A stretch of 64,000 nt of DNA. Source: UBA4132 sp037133675 (GTDB lineage Bacteria; Pseudomonadota; Gammaproteobacteria; Methylococcales; Methylomonadaceae). The first letter of the stretch is position 1. Every line of letters begins with the position of its first letter. Made by a program: the position numbers and the translations under genes. Shown here one piece after another: positions 1 through 8,973 of the stretch. The notes under the pieces were generated by a model. The model was not told the DNA's origin and did not search any database. It was given only the letters and a program-made list of their open reading frames with translations. The DNA lies in NCBI GenBank assembly GCA_037133675.1, contig JBAXNR010000002.1, forward strand, positions 36,902-100,901, written 5' to 3'.

Positions 1-867
1 GCTGGTGAAGTGGTATTGTGTGAAAACGTGCGTTTTAATCTCGGCGAAGAAAAAAACAACGATGAATTAGGACAAAAAATGGCAGCATTATGTGATGTGT
101 TTGTCATGGATGCCTTCGGAACAGCACACAGAGCGCAAGCATCAACCCACAGCGTGGCAAAATTCGCGCCTATCGCTTGTGCTGGACCTTTATTAGCCAG
201 CGAATTAGAAGCACTAGGCAAAGCCTTAGAAACTCCGACTAAACCCTTAGTGGCAATCGTTGGTGGTTCTAAAGTCTCTACCAAACTAACAGTGTTAAAA
301 TCATTGTCTGAAAAAGTTGACCAACTGATTGTTGGTGGTGGTATTGCCAATACTTTTATCGCAGCGGCTGGTTTTCCTGTTGGTAAATCACTGTATGAAG
401 CCGATTTAATTCCCGAAGCACAACGTTTAATCGCTGCTGCCAAAGCCGCAGGTTCTGCTATTCCCATTCCTACTGACGTAGTGTGTGCAAAAGAATTTTC
501 TGAAACCGCTGTCGCTACTGTTAAACAAGTTGCTGACGTGGAAGCCGATGATTTAATTTTAGACATAGGACCTGATACGGCAAAACAATACGCGGAGATA
601 TTAAAATCAGCGGGTACAATTGTCTGGAATGGTCCTGTGGGCGTATTTGAAATCGAACAATTCAGTCACGGCACACAATCACTGTCTACTGCAATTGCCG
701 AAAGTAGTGCGTTTTCAATTGCTGGCGGTGGCGATACCTTAGCCGCTATCGACAAATATGGCATTAATGACCAAGTCTCTTATACGTCCACAGGAGGCGG
801 TGCATTTCTTGAATTTCTCGAAGGAAAAGAATTACCAGCGGTTGCTGTGTTAAACTCACGCGGTTAA
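1..867 (+). CDS. pgk: Phosphoglycerate kinase, 5'-truncated by window edge
   Basis: C-terminal roughly three quarters of phosphoglycerate kinase, the glycolytic/gluconeogenic enzyme interconverting 1,3-bisphosphoglycerate + ADP and 3-phosphoglycerate + ATP in the cytoplasm. The reading frame is open from base 1, so the true start is upstream of the window. The visible part has the hallmark LCENVRFN segment, the GGSKVSTK stretch of the hinge region, WNGPVGVFE and the C-terminal nucleotide-binding glycine motifs GGGDT and STGGGAFLE. It ends NSRG-stop and is followed after 10 bases by a perfect hairpin, then rpoZ. Nothing suggests loss of function. About 100 N-terminal residues are missing compared with a normal protein of about 390 residues. 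Confidence 0.97.
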   Translation, partial: AGEVVLCENVRFNLGEEKNNDELGQKMAALCDVFVMDAFGTAHRAQASTHSVAKFAPIACAGPLLASELEALGKALETPTKPLVAIVGGSKVSTKLTVLKSLSEKVDQLIVGGGIANTFIAAAGFPVGKSLYEADLIPEAQRLIAAAKAAGSAIPIPTDVVCAKEFSETAVATVKQVADVEADDLILDIGPDTAKQYAEILKSAGTIVWNGPVGVFEIEQFSHGTQSLSTAIAESSAFSIAGGGDTLAAIDKYGINDQVSYTSTGGGAFLEFLEGKELPAVAVLNSRG

Positions 868-877
868 TAATAATTTC

Positions 878-907
878 ATAGTTCCCACGCTCCAGCGTGG
901 GAACTAT
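878..907. repeat. Perfect 14-bp hairpin after pgk
   Basis: Arms atagttcccacgct (878-891) and its exact complement (894-907) with a 2-base loop. It has no U-tract, so it is more likely one of this genome's palindromic repeats than a classical intrinsic terminator, although it could stop or pause transcription between pgk and rpoZ. Confidence 0.8.
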
Positions 908-931
908 AACCACCACACAAGGTTTAAAAAA

Positions 932-1171
932 ATGGCAAGAGTCACTATCGAAGATTGTTTAGAAAACGTAGAAAACCGTTTCAAACTGGTATTATTAGCC
1001 AGTACCAGAGCGCGGCAATTAAGCCACGGCGCACCCGAATTTTTGCCACGCGGCAAAGATAAAGACACCGTGTTGGCATTACGCGAAATCGCCGCTGGTC
1101 ATGTCACCACAGAAAACATTAATCTGCTACACCGCGTTGGCGAAGTACATGATTACAATCCCCTGTTCTAG
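932..1171 (+). CDS. rpoZ: DNA-directed RNA polymerase omega subunit
   Basis: Small (79 aa) omega subunit, which folds against the beta' C-terminus and helps assemble RNA polymerase. It begins MARVTIEDCLENV, followed by the conserved NRFKLVLLASTRARQLSHG stretch diagnostic of the family. It is slightly shorter than the E. coli protein. An AAGG-type ribosome site lies just upstream in an A-rich leader. It is followed after 13 bases by spoT, the arrangement usual in gammaproteobacteria, and the two probably share a transcript. The upstream neighbour here is pgk rather than the more usual gmk. Confidence 0.96.
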   Translation: MARVTIEDCLENVENRFKLVLLASTRARQLSHGAPEFLPRGKDKDTVLALREIAAGHVTTENINLLHRVGEVHDYNPLF

Positions 1172-1184
1172 CCGCTAATCGATC

Positions 1185-3350
1185 ATGGATACGCCAGAGT
1201 GCCCTGTGCCACAGCATCCTCAAGATGAGCTGATGGCGCGTTTGTGTCAAAACCTATCTGGCTATTTAGATCAAACCCAAATTGATGATTGTGTCCGTGC
1301 CTACGAGTTTGGCGCGGAGGCACATGCGGGTCAATTTCGCAAAAGTGGTGAAGCCTATATTTGTCATCCGATTTCAGTTGCGATGATACTTGCTGATATG
1401 CACATGGACGCACGCGGCATTATGGCTGCCATACTGCATGATGTCATTGAAGATTGTCACGTTAGCAAAAGAGAACTTGCTAACCAGTTCGGCGTAGAAG
1501 TGTCTGAACTGGTGGACGGTGTCACCAAACTCACCAAAATTGCCGACCGTTCCCAAGCCGAAGCCCAAGCAGAAAATGTACGCAAAATGTTTCTGGCAAT
1601 GGGCAAAGATTTACGCGTTATTTTAGTCAAACTTGCCGACCGATTGCATAATATGCGGACGTTAGGTGTGATGCCTCCCGAAAAAAAACGCCGTATTGCG
1701 CGTGAAACCTTAGATATTTACGCACCGATTGCCAACCGCTTAGGCATGAACAATATTCGCCATCAGTTGGAATCTTTAGGCTTTGAAGCCATGTATCCCT
1801 ATCGGTATGCTGTCATTTGTAACGCACTAAAAAAAGCCAGAGGCAACCGCCGAAAAATTGTTGATCCCATTGAGTGTTCGATAAAAAACCGTTTAGAACA
1901 AGCCAATCTACCCTGCAAAGTATCAGGGCGAGAAAAGCACATCTATAGCATTTATCAAAAAATGCACCTTAAAAAATTATCACTGGCGGCAGTGTTTGAT
2001 GTCTATGCGTTTCGCATTTTTTGTGATGATGTTGACAGTTGTTACCGCGTACTCGGTGCAGTGCATAATTTATACAAACCAATTCCTGGTCGCTTTAAAG
2101 ATTATATCGCCCTACCAAAAGCCAATGGCTATCAATCTTTACATACCCTGCTGATTGGTCCTTATGGTCAACCCATTGAAATACAAATCAGAACTCACGA
2201 AATGCACCACATGTCAGAATCAGGTATCGCCGCTCATTGGCTGTACAAATCTGATAATGGTAAAACTGAAAAACTTCAAGCGCGAGCTAATGAATGGCTT
2301 CGAGATTTACTGGAAATTCAAAAATCAGCAGGCGATTCACTGGAATTTATTGATAATCTAAAAGTCGATTTATTTCCCCAAGAAGTGTTTGTTTTTACCC
2401 CCAAAGGTAAAATTATCAAAATCGCCAAAGGTGCGACTATTGTCGATTTTGCTTATGCGGTGCATACCGATGTCGGTAACTCCTGTATTTCAGCAATGAT
2501 CGATAAACAGTTAGTCCCCTTACAAACCAAATTAGAAAATGGCGTAACCGTCGAAATAGTAACCGCACCGTGGGCAAGACCCAATCCTGTTTGGCTAAAT
2601 TACGTCACCACCGTGAAAGCGCGTTCTAGTATTCGTAATTTCCTGAAAAATTTCAAACAACAAGAAGCCATTAATTTAGGACGCAGACTGCTAGAAAAAG
2701 AACTACAAGCCATGCAGTTACAGTTGGACGACATTGACGAATTACGCTTGCAAGCCTTGTTGCAATTAACTAAAACGCGCTCATTAGATGCGTTATTTGA
2801 AGACATAGGCTTGGGTAATAAAATGCCATTTTTAGTGGCTAAACGACTGACACAAGACGATGTCAGTGCCAATGTTAAACTCAATGATAGCGACAAGATT
2901 CAAAGAAAACCTTTGGTTATCAAAGGTACAGAAGACATGGTGATTACCCTCGCCAAGTGTTGTAGACCGATACCAGGCGATTCCATTATTGGTTTTTTTA
3001 ACCCTGGTAAGGGTATTGTTGTGCATCACCACGCCTGCCGTAATCGTACCATCGTTCGAAAAAAACACACCAACTGGTTAGATGTGGAATGGAGTGCCGA
3101 TGTAGTAGGCGAATTTCCCGCTGAACTCCGCCTAGAAATTCTTAATCAACGCGGCGCGTTAGCTACTATCGCCTCAACGATTTCCGAATTGCATTCCAAT
3201 ATTGAAAATGTCACCGTAGTCGATCAAGATGTTCGTGTCTGTATTGACTTAATTACCCTAACCGTTAAAGACCGCGTACATTTAGCGCAAATTATCCGCC
3301 GCTTGAAAGAACTGACTATCGTGTTAAAAATTACCCGCGTTAAAGCATAA
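1185..3350 (+). CDS. spoT: Bifunctional (p)ppGpp synthetase/hydrolase SpoT
   Basis: RelA/SpoT homologue of 721 aa controlling the stringent-response alarmone (p)ppGpp. Domains in order: HD hydrolase domain with H61 and the H85-D86 pair (HDVIED), so hydrolysis should be active; synthetase domain around residues 240-350 with the RFKDYIALPKANGYQSLH stretch; TGS domain around 390-450 (EVFVFTPKGKI); a conserved Cys/His segment (LAKCCRPIPGD, about residue 585); and a C-terminal ACT domain (LEILNQRGALATIAS). The retained hydrolase marks it as SpoT rather than RelA. It lies 13 bases after rpoZ with only a weak ribosome site, which suggests translational coupling. It faces the cytochrome gene across a hairpin. 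Confidence 0.96.
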   Translation: MDTPECPVPQHPQDELMARLCQNLSGYLDQTQIDDCVRAYEFGAEAHAGQFRKSGEAYICHPISVAMILADMHMDARGIMAAILHDVIEDCHVSKRELANQFGVEVSELVDGVTKLTKIADRSQAEAQAENVRKMFLAMGKDLRVILVKLADRLHNMRTLGVMPPEKKRRIARETLDIYAPIANRLGMNNIRHQLESLGFEAMYPYRYAVICNALKKARGNRRKIVDPIECSIKNRLEQANLPCKVSGREKHIYSIYQKMHLKKLSLAAVFDVYAFRIFCDDVDSCYRVLGAVHNLYKPIPGRFKDYIALPKANGYQSLHTLLIGPYGQPIEIQIRTHEMHHMSESGIAAHWLYKSDNGKTEKLQARANEWLRDLLEIQKSAGDSLEFIDNLKVDLFPQEVFVFTPKGKIIKIAKGATIVDFAYAVHTDVGNSCISAMIDKQLVPLQTKLENGVTVEIVTAPWARPNPVWLNYVTTVKARSSIRNFLKNFKQQEAINLGRRLLEKELQAMQLQLDDIDELRLQALLQLTKTRSLDALFEDIGLGNKMPFLVAKRLTQDDVSANVKLNDSDKIQRKPLVIKGTEDMVITLAKCCRPIPGDSIIGFFNPGKGIVVHHHACRNRTIVRKKHTNWLDVEWSADVVGEFPAELRLEILNQRGALATIASTISELHSNIENVTVVDQDVRVCIDLITLTVKDRVHLAQIIRRLKELTIVLKITRVKA

Positions 3351-3364
3351 GTCGTCAAATTCTG

Positions 3365-3406
3365 GAGTGCAAGCTTTGCTTGCTCTTGCAAGCGAAGCTT
3401 GTACTC
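3365..3406. terminator. Hairpin between convergent spoT and cytochrome genes
   Basis: Imperfect 19-bp stem built from gagtgcaagctttgcttgc and gcaagcgaagcttgtactc around a 4-base loop, sitting between two converging genes. It is probably a bidirectional terminator-like repeat. The same sequence family recurs at 41594-41637 and in short form at 43001-43021. Confidence 0.6.
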
Positions 3407-3417
3407 AAAATACCAAA

Positions 3418-5865
3418 TTATTTCGTGCCTTCCAATTCTGTAATTAACTGTTCTATTTCCTTATTATTAGGCAAGGCTTCAGCGGCTTTTCGTGCGTACA
3501 CGAGGGCGGTTTTGTTATCACCTGCTTCACGGTTTATGGAAATCAACGCACTGAGTATTTGCAAGTTATGGGGTTGTCGCTTATCAACGGCTTTCAATAC
3601 CGCCAATGCTTTGTGTTGTTTGCCCAGTGAATTCAGGGCGATAGCATAAACATACCCATAACGAACATCATTCGGCGCGAGCTTAGTTGCTTTAGCGAAT
3701 TCTTTCAGTGCCGCTGTTTTGTCGTCTTTGCGCACCAATAGCAAGCCCAGCGCGTGATGCAAATCCGCTGCATCAGGGATTAATGCTAAGCCCTTGCGTA
3801 ATTGCTTTTCACCTTCATCATCATGCTGTTGTTGACGGTAAGCATCAGCGAGATTGATATATGCACCCACAAACTGTGGGTCTAAGGTTAAAGCACGTTG
3901 ATAAGCAGTAATCGCCTCATCAATTTTTCCCTGCCGTAGGTACAAATTACCCAAATTACTATTCTCTGCGGGCCAATCGGCATTGAGCTTCATTGCGTCC
4001 ATATATTCCTGCATTGCGTTATTACGACTCTCCAGCCGACTTGCCGACATTTCACTATCGGGTATATCGGCAAGCACCCGCGCCGCTTCAATGCGTACGC
4101 CGCGCACTGAATCATCCAACAACGGTGACGCGGACAAGCTGCGATTAATGGGATCAAGCGATTCAATCAGTTCTAGCCCTGCTACGCGTACCGACGGATC
4201 AGTATCCTTTAACTGCTCGCGTGCAAAAGTGAGTAAATCTGGACTCATCATTGGTTTAATCAGCGTCACAGCGGTAGCGCGGACAATGGCAGGCGTGGCT
4301 GCATTTTGCGCCAGCTCAAGCAATGAAGGTAATGCTTTAATACCATCGGTCACACCTGCGTGTAAGGTCGTGCCGTAATGTGGACGCTCACGCCAGCTTT
4401 TACCGTACCACTTATCCATCGCACTCGCCGCCCATTCGGGTTTTTGTTTTGCGTGGCATTGCGTACAGGCATTTGGACTGCCTAGCGTTTGTGATAAATC
4501 AGGTCTAGGCAAACGGAAACTGTGATCGTGCCGTCCATCATTGACCATATAATTTTGCTCAGGCGCGTGACAATCCATGCACAACGCACCTTTTGAATCG
4601 GCTTTGTGCTGGTGGTGTTTTTCAGTATCGAATTTTTCGGCATTATGGCAACGAGTACACAGCGCGTTACCTTCGGCACGAAGTTTAAGCGAATGTGGCT
4701 CATGACAATCCATGCAGGTCACGCCTTGCTGAAACATTTTGCTTTGACGAAATGAACCCCAAGTGTAATCCTCATCACGTTGTTGACCATCGGCATGATA
4801 CGTTGGTTGGGTTAATAACGAAGGTTTATGGGTGTCTTCTAATGGCAAACTAGGTGGGCTATTTTCAACCAGCGGTAAGCGACGTGCATGACACGCCCAG
4901 CAAGTATTCATTAATTCATCACTGGCAAGCTCATCACGCTGCGCAATATCGGCTTTATCAGCAAACTGCCACGCCGTTTGCCAGTTGCTTTGTAGTTTTA
5001 CCGCTAAACCTTTATTATCAATTGAAGTTGGCGGCTTGGCTTGTTTTGCCCAATCAATATGTTTAGATGCCGCGCCGTGACAGGATTCACAGGCAACATT
5101 AATTTCATTAAACGTGGTTTTATAACTGTCAGTTGCCGCGTCATAGCCTTTTTGCAAATGGGTAGAATGGCATTCAGCACATTCCATATTCCAGTTTTGA
5201 TAGCGTTTCGTCCAATGCAGTTGGTCATTGTGATTCACTTTTTCATTGGGATATAAATGAAACCATTTTTGCCCGCCGTCAGCTTTCGGACGACTATCCC
5301 ACGCAATACTCAGGGCTTGATAACGCCCACCATCAAATTCAATCAGATATTGTTGTAATGGGGTAACGCCAAAGGTGTAGCTAATTGCATAATCGGTCAA
5401 CTTGCCGTCTTTGCCATCAGTGCGTACCATGAATTTGCCATCACGTTTAAAAAACGTCGAGACGAGTCCGTGATAGTTAAATTTAGCATTATTAAAATCA
5501 CCCAATACCGTTTTTTCATTGGCTTCCTGCATTGCCAATTGGTGATGCGAACCCTGCCACGCCTGAAACTCCGTTTGATGACACTCTTTGCAACTCTCCG
5601 CGCCGACATAATTTTCTGGTTCAACGCTCGCCACAACCTCTGGCGGCGATACGACTGGTGTAACGGCTGGTTTTTCCACACTAACCTCAACTCCAGCAGC
5701 GGGCTTGGTATCGGCTAGATAAATATAAATACCCGCCATAACTAACACAGACAAGCAGACAGCAAGCAGCAAAAACGACCAGCGTTTAATGACTGATTGC
5801 ATCTTCGTAGCTGAATTTGAACGAGATTGAAACGGTGGTTGCTTGGGCGTTTTTCGGCGTGTCAT
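3418..5865 (-). CDS. Octahaem cytochrome c with HEAT-like and TPR repeats
   Basis: Exported multihaem c-type cytochrome of 815 aa. After a basic N-terminus (MTRRKTPKQ) there is one membrane helix (about residues 22-48), a signal anchor or signal peptide. Eight CxxCH haem sites follow: CKECH, CAECH, CESCH, CWACH, CMDCH, CTRCH, CMDCH, CTQCH. Next comes a helical stretch resembling HEAT repeats (PAIVRATAVTLI, PSVRVAGLELI, VRIEAARVLADI). The last about 190 residues are TPR units (NSNLGNLYLRQGKIDEAITAY and successors). The haem part resembles the cytochrome c554-like superfamily. I chose the ATG at 5865 because the preceding 24 codons are not protein-like and the basic-hydrophobic start follows directly. 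Likely role: periplasmic electron transfer with protein docking. The substrate is not evident. Confidence 0.85.
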   Translation of the reverse strand: MTRRKTPKQPPFQSRSNSATKMQSVIKRWSFLLLAVCLSVLVMAGIYIYLADTKPAAGVEVSVEKPAVTPVVSPPEVVASVEPENYVGAESCKECHQTEFQAWQGSHHQLAMQEANEKTVLGDFNNAKFNYHGLVSTFFKRDGKFMVRTDGKDGKLTDYAISYTFGVTPLQQYLIEFDGGRYQALSIAWDSRPKADGGQKWFHLYPNEKVNHNDQLHWTKRYQNWNMECAECHSTHLQKGYDAATDSYKTTFNEINVACESCHGAASKHIDWAKQAKPPTSIDNKGLAVKLQSNWQTAWQFADKADIAQRDELASDELMNTCWACHARRLPLVENSPPSLPLEDTHKPSLLTQPTYHADGQQRDEDYTWGSFRQSKMFQQGVTCMDCHEPHSLKLRAEGNALCTRCHNAEKFDTEKHHQHKADSKGALCMDCHAPEQNYMVNDGRHDHSFRLPRPDLSQTLGSPNACTQCHAKQKPEWAASAMDKWYGKSWRERPHYGTTLHAGVTDGIKALPSLLELAQNAATPAIVRATAVTLIKPMMSPDLLTFAREQLKDTDPSVRVAGLELIESLDPINRSLSASPLLDDSVRGVRIEAARVLADIPDSEMSASRLESRNNAMQEYMDAMKLNADWPAENSNLGNLYLRQGKIDEAITAYQRALTLDPQFVGAYINLADAYRQQQHDDEGEKQLRKGLALIPDAADLHHALGLLLVRKDDKTAALKEFAKATKLAPNDVRYGYVYAIALNSLGKQHKALAVLKAVDKRQPHNLQILSALISINREAGDNKTALVYARKAAEALPNNKEIEQLITELEGTK

Positions 5866-6017
5866 TGTGAATCCGTTGAGAGTTTGATTGAATCTATCAA
5901 GTGTCGTAGCTTCGATTGCAGCTCTATCGTAACCCAACGTAAATCGAAAAATGTTGGGTTACCCAAAAGACGGCAACCCAATGTATAAACTGCTTGGCTA
6001 TTTAACGCCATATCGTT

Positions 6018-7307
6018 TTACTTTACTTCTTTAGTAAACGTACAACGTTGTTTTATCAACGGTGCTTCGGCTTTAGTGCCAATCCCTTGGGCAATCAACG
6101 CAACTACCCGATCATCGGTATCATAACCTATATGAGCTGCCATTGGATTAGCCAAATCAGTCAAACCGAAGGCATCCATGACTTTGGCGATATTGATATT
6201 AACATTGGTAATCTTGGCACAGAGTCGAGAATCAATGTATTTTTCTGCAAATTCCTGTGGTATGGCATAACTTAACAAATCATTAGGATCACTAAAGGCA
6301 ACAATGTCAGTTTCTTTGAACATACGTTTGTTATAATTCGCCCCGTTTGCCTGACAGTAACTGGCATCTTGTCCAGCCACTTCAGGAGGCTTCCGACCCA
6401 ATTGCAACATAGGCAGTTGGTTGGACAACATATAAATAGGGACACGCTTATTTTGCAGTGCTTCTATTGATTTGGCGGTCATATTTACTTTTTTATTACC
6501 GACCGTGTATTTTTCAGGATTTGCCAACATTCCAACAAGACGATCCAAGCCATCAGTGACGATACGACTACCTAAACTGTGAGAAATAAATACATAATTA
6601 TCCCTGTTAATATATTCAATCGCCTCATCATTCAAACCATTGCACATTTGTTTGCCGCTTTTGGGCAGATTCTGAAAATCCCCCGTTGTCATCCAGCAGA
6701 TTGACTGTGAAAATGCCATTAAAATAGGCACTCTGCTTTCTCCTCCATAAATAACAGGATCAGCTCCTGCATCATTACTGAATTTCTTCAATAGCCCATT
6801 GATTTTAGCGCGGCGAAAATCGTAGTCGCCTGAAGTATCAAATGCCAGCATTTTCTTTTCTGCGCGGGTAATTTCCGACCACGTTAATTCATAAAATGTC
6901 AGTTCCTGTCCGTTCTGCTCATTGAGTAAATGTGTGACGCGCAAATTACCAAGATTTTTATCAGGTAGTAAAGGCGCGACCAGTTCAATATTTTTCTGCT
7001 CTAATGAACGCTCGTTCAAGTTTAAGTCTTTGGCTAATTTTTCTAAAAATTCGGTGGTATAGCCAGGAATATGATCGCCCACGCCATGCACAAACAACAC
7101 TTTGGTGTGTTTATTCTTGTTAGCTATCTCCGCGTCAATACCCGTAAAAGGCTGACCCCATACCTGACATTGTCTCGTATCTTCGGTTTCGGTTTTTTCC
7201 AAAAAAGCCTCCATCGCACCTTTACCAATACTACTGCAACCTGATAACAGTATGGCGATAGACAGTGATGACAAAAAGTATCGCGTTTTTACAGTACGTT
7301 TTTTCAT
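6018..7307 (-). CDS. Lipoprotein with alpha/beta-hydrolase-like motifs
   Basis: A 429-residue protein with a lipoprotein signal: basic start, hydrophobic core and lipobox LLSGC (Cys about 24), so membrane-anchored. Two segments suggest an alpha/beta-hydrolase fold: VLFVHGVGDHIPGY (HG oxyanion-type loop) and VFISHSLGSRIV (nucleophile-elbow-like SHSLG, with Ser instead of the usual first Gly). An Asp and His late in the sequence (DTDDR, AAHIGYD) could complete a triad, but I cannot assign them. I do not recognise a specific family. It could be an esterase/lipase-like or non-catalytic lipoprotein. It begins the long minus-strand run of exported proteins. Confidence 0.7.
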   Translation of the reverse strand: MKKRTVKTRYFLSSLSIAILLSGCSSIGKGAMEAFLEKTETEDTRQCQVWGQPFTGIDAEIANKNKHTKVLFVHGVGDHIPGYTTEFLEKLAKDLNLNERSLEQKNIELVAPLLPDKNLGNLRVTHLLNEQNGQELTFYELTWSEITRAEKKMLAFDTSGDYDFRRAKINGLLKKFSNDAGADPVIYGGESRVPILMAFSQSICWMTTGDFQNLPKSGKQMCNGLNDEAIEYINRDNYVFISHSLGSRIVTDGLDRLVGMLANPEKYTVGNKKVNMTAKSIEALQNKRVPIYMLSNQLPMLQLGRKPPEVAGQDASYCQANGANYNKRMFKETDIVAFSDPNDLLSYAIPQEFAEKYIDSRLCAKITNVNINIAKVMDAFGLTDLANPMAAHIGYDTDDRVVALIAQGIGTKAEAPLIKQRCTFTKEVK

Positions 7308-7352
7308 GTGCTTATTCCAAAAATTATGGGTTAATTACTTGATCTACATTGT

Positions 7353-7385
7353 ACAGATAACATTCCTTTGAGGGACGTTATCTGT
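7353..7385. repeat. Palindromic repeat, 'acagataac' family, copy 1
   Basis: Arms acagataacattcct and agggacgttatctgt form an imperfect hairpin. It overlaps the last codons and stop (7378-7380) of the DUF4105 gene, so the end of that protein (RDDR) is repeat-encoded. Close relatives lie at 13144-13176 and 60783-60815. Confidence 0.75.
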
Positions 7386-8361
7386 CATCGCGAATACCCT
7401 GTGAAAAATCAGGCGATTTATCCAGCGTTTTCGCCACTGAATTAATATGCGCTTGTTGTTGCAACTGCTCAAACGGAATTTGTGTATTCAAACCACCCGC
7501 TTCGTAAATATACTCAGGCACATAACCGCTCAACAGAATTTTCCACGAAAATGGTAAATGTGTTGGATTCACACGGGTATTAAACCAAATAGCGGTGGTG
7601 CAGTTATCCAGCAAAGTATTATAAAACGCAGGTTTTTCATGCAGTTCGTTAATTTGCCGAATATATTCCAGAAACAAACGCTGTAGGTTTTCCTTAGGCG
7701 GGTGTAGTGGGTAAAGATAAACGTTTTCAATCGGGTCTTTGCGATAATTGGTACGCAAACGAATTACATCCCGTTCATCCGCGACAATATAAGTCAGTTC
7801 ATACTGGCGAAAAAAACCTTTAATAGTTGAATAACCTTCGCCTAGCTCTTTGCGGGCTTCAATGGATACCGCAAGATGATTATTCTCACCAAAATTAAAA
7901 CTCATAATGGTATGCGCAATGGCAGGTCCCATCCAATAAACCGCGAACAAATCGACACCCTCAAGTTTGTTGACATCAAAGGTTTTATCATAATAAGCAG
8001 GGGTAAAATCGAATTCACTGCGGTAATCGACATTGCGGATATTATGCACAGTGACCAAATTACCTTCGACTGTCGCATAAGGCAGTACAGCAAGATCCGC
8101 TTGCCATTGCCGCTCATTAGACGGCTGAACAGCCAACAGCCACCCGCTCAAAACTACCATAAATAGCAGTGAGTAACCGACTAAAAAATGTTTGCGCCAC
8201 CATGCAAAGCCCAAGCTAATCAGAGTCGCTAAACCAAGCAATCCGACTATTGCCGCACTGCTCGTTTGCACCATGTCAGTATGAGAATCACCGAAATAAA
8301 TCGCCAATACCATCCAAAGTGTTGTCGTCACTAGCATTAAACCCAGCAATGACCATTTCAT
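7378..8361 (-). CDS. DUF4105 (Lnb N-terminal periplasmic domain) membrane protein
   Basis: A 327-residue protein with three N-terminal membrane helices (about residues 3-22, 35-54 and 60-80), then a soluble, presumably periplasmic region. That region matches the DUF4105 family: NVDYRSEFDF, GPAIAHTIMSFNFGE, a central Tyr/Arg-rich segment and the conserved TLLDNCTTAIWFN. The family is related to the N-terminal domain of the secreted lacto-N-biosidase chaperone region, and its function in proteobacteria is unknown. The extreme C-terminus falls in a palindromic repeat, so the original end may have differed. It stands 71 bases upstream of the lipoprotein gene and may be co-transcribed with it. Confidence 0.85.
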   Translation of the reverse strand: MKWSLLGLMLVTTTLWMVLAIYFGDSHTDMVQTSSAAIVGLLGLATLISLGFAWWRKHFLVGYSLLFMVVLSGWLLAVQPSNERQWQADLAVLPYATVEGNLVTVHNIRNVDYRSEFDFTPAYYDKTFDVNKLEGVDLFAVYWMGPAIAHTIMSFNFGENNHLAVSIEARKELGEGYSTIKGFFRQYELTYIVADERDVIRLRTNYRKDPIENVYLYPLHPPKENLQRLFLEYIRQINELHEKPAFYNTLLDNCTTAIWFNTRVNPTHLPFSWKILLSGYVPEYIYEAGGLNTQIPFEQLQQQAHINSVAKTLDKSPDFSQGIRDDR

Positions 8362-8399
8362 AATATGAATAAAAATAGCCCACCTCTTGTAACAAAAAA

Positions 8400-8426
8400 A
8401 TGGGCAACGATTTTGTCGTTGCCCAT
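8400..8426 (-). terminator. Rho-independent terminator of the small exported protein gene
   Basis: Perfect 11-bp stem (atgggcaacga / tcgttgcccat) with a 5-base loop. On the minus strand it is followed directly by seven T residues (complement of the A run at 8393-8399). It lies 31 bases after the stop of the 8458-8829 gene, a textbook intrinsic terminator. Confidence 0.9.
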
Positions 8427-8457
8427 GCTAATCAAATAAACAGTTGAAAATACAGCG

Positions 8458-8829
8458 TTATCGACAGCCTTGGTTGCGTGCAGTTTTTGCACAAGTCGTA
8501 CCACCTGGACCTTGAGCAACGCCCTTACCATTTTTAGTGTACGCTTCACCGCCACGACTGGTTTCTGTGTGTGCTACACCGTTTGCGTTAGTTTGCGATA
8601 CCGCTGCATTACCTGTACGGGCATTATATCCTGCTGCTGTTGAACCATTTGTCTGCACTTTAACGGCACTATTCGTATTAGGAACAACAACTGCTGTGGA
8701 ACTAGGAGCGACAACTACCGCTGCTGAGCCAGTCGCATCACAAACAGTCTTGCCGCGTGGGGTTGTTACACAACCTGCATAAACGCCTGAGGTAAAAAAC
8801 ATACACGCTACTATTAATAAAATTTTCAT
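8458..8829 (-). CDS. Small exported protein of unknown function
   Basis: A 123-residue protein with a clear Sec signal peptide (MKILLIVACMFFTSGVYA, cleavage after VYA). The mature part is low in hydrophobics and rich in Ala, Thr, Val, Asn and Gly, with four or five Cys (CVTTPRGKTVC near the N-terminus, CAKTARNQGC near the C-terminus) that could form two disulfides. A GGAG ribosome site precedes the start and a strong terminator follows. I do not recognise the family. The NARTGNAAVSQTNANG and RGPGG-type motifs resemble those in the Gly-rich exported protein at 19468-20016, so the two may be distantly related. Confidence 0.75.
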   Translation of the reverse strand: MKILLIVACMFFTSGVYAGCVTTPRGKTVCDATGSAAVVVAPSSTAVVVPNTNSAVKVQTNGSTAAGYNARTGNAAVSQTNANGVAHTETSRGGEAYTKNGKGVAQGPGGTTCAKTARNQGCR

Positions 8830-8859
8830 AACATCTCCAGTATTTTTAGTTTTTTTCTA

Positions 8860-8956
8860 GTTCCCTCACGCCGCTTGGGAATTGATTTTCACCGCGCTGC
8901 GGTGCGTTACGCAACGCGGCGCGTTGCGGCTACAGTCCCATGCCGCCGCATGGGAA
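8860..8956. repeat. Nested-palindrome repeat, degenerate copy
   Basis: About 97 bp with outer arms ttccc...gggaa, an inner accgcgctgcggt hairpin and an aacgcggcgcgtt hairpin. It shares this order with the better-preserved copies at 11857-11948 and 32432-32528. It lies between two minus-strand genes. Confidence 0.7.
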
Positions 8957-8973
8957 TAAGACTGAACAGATTA

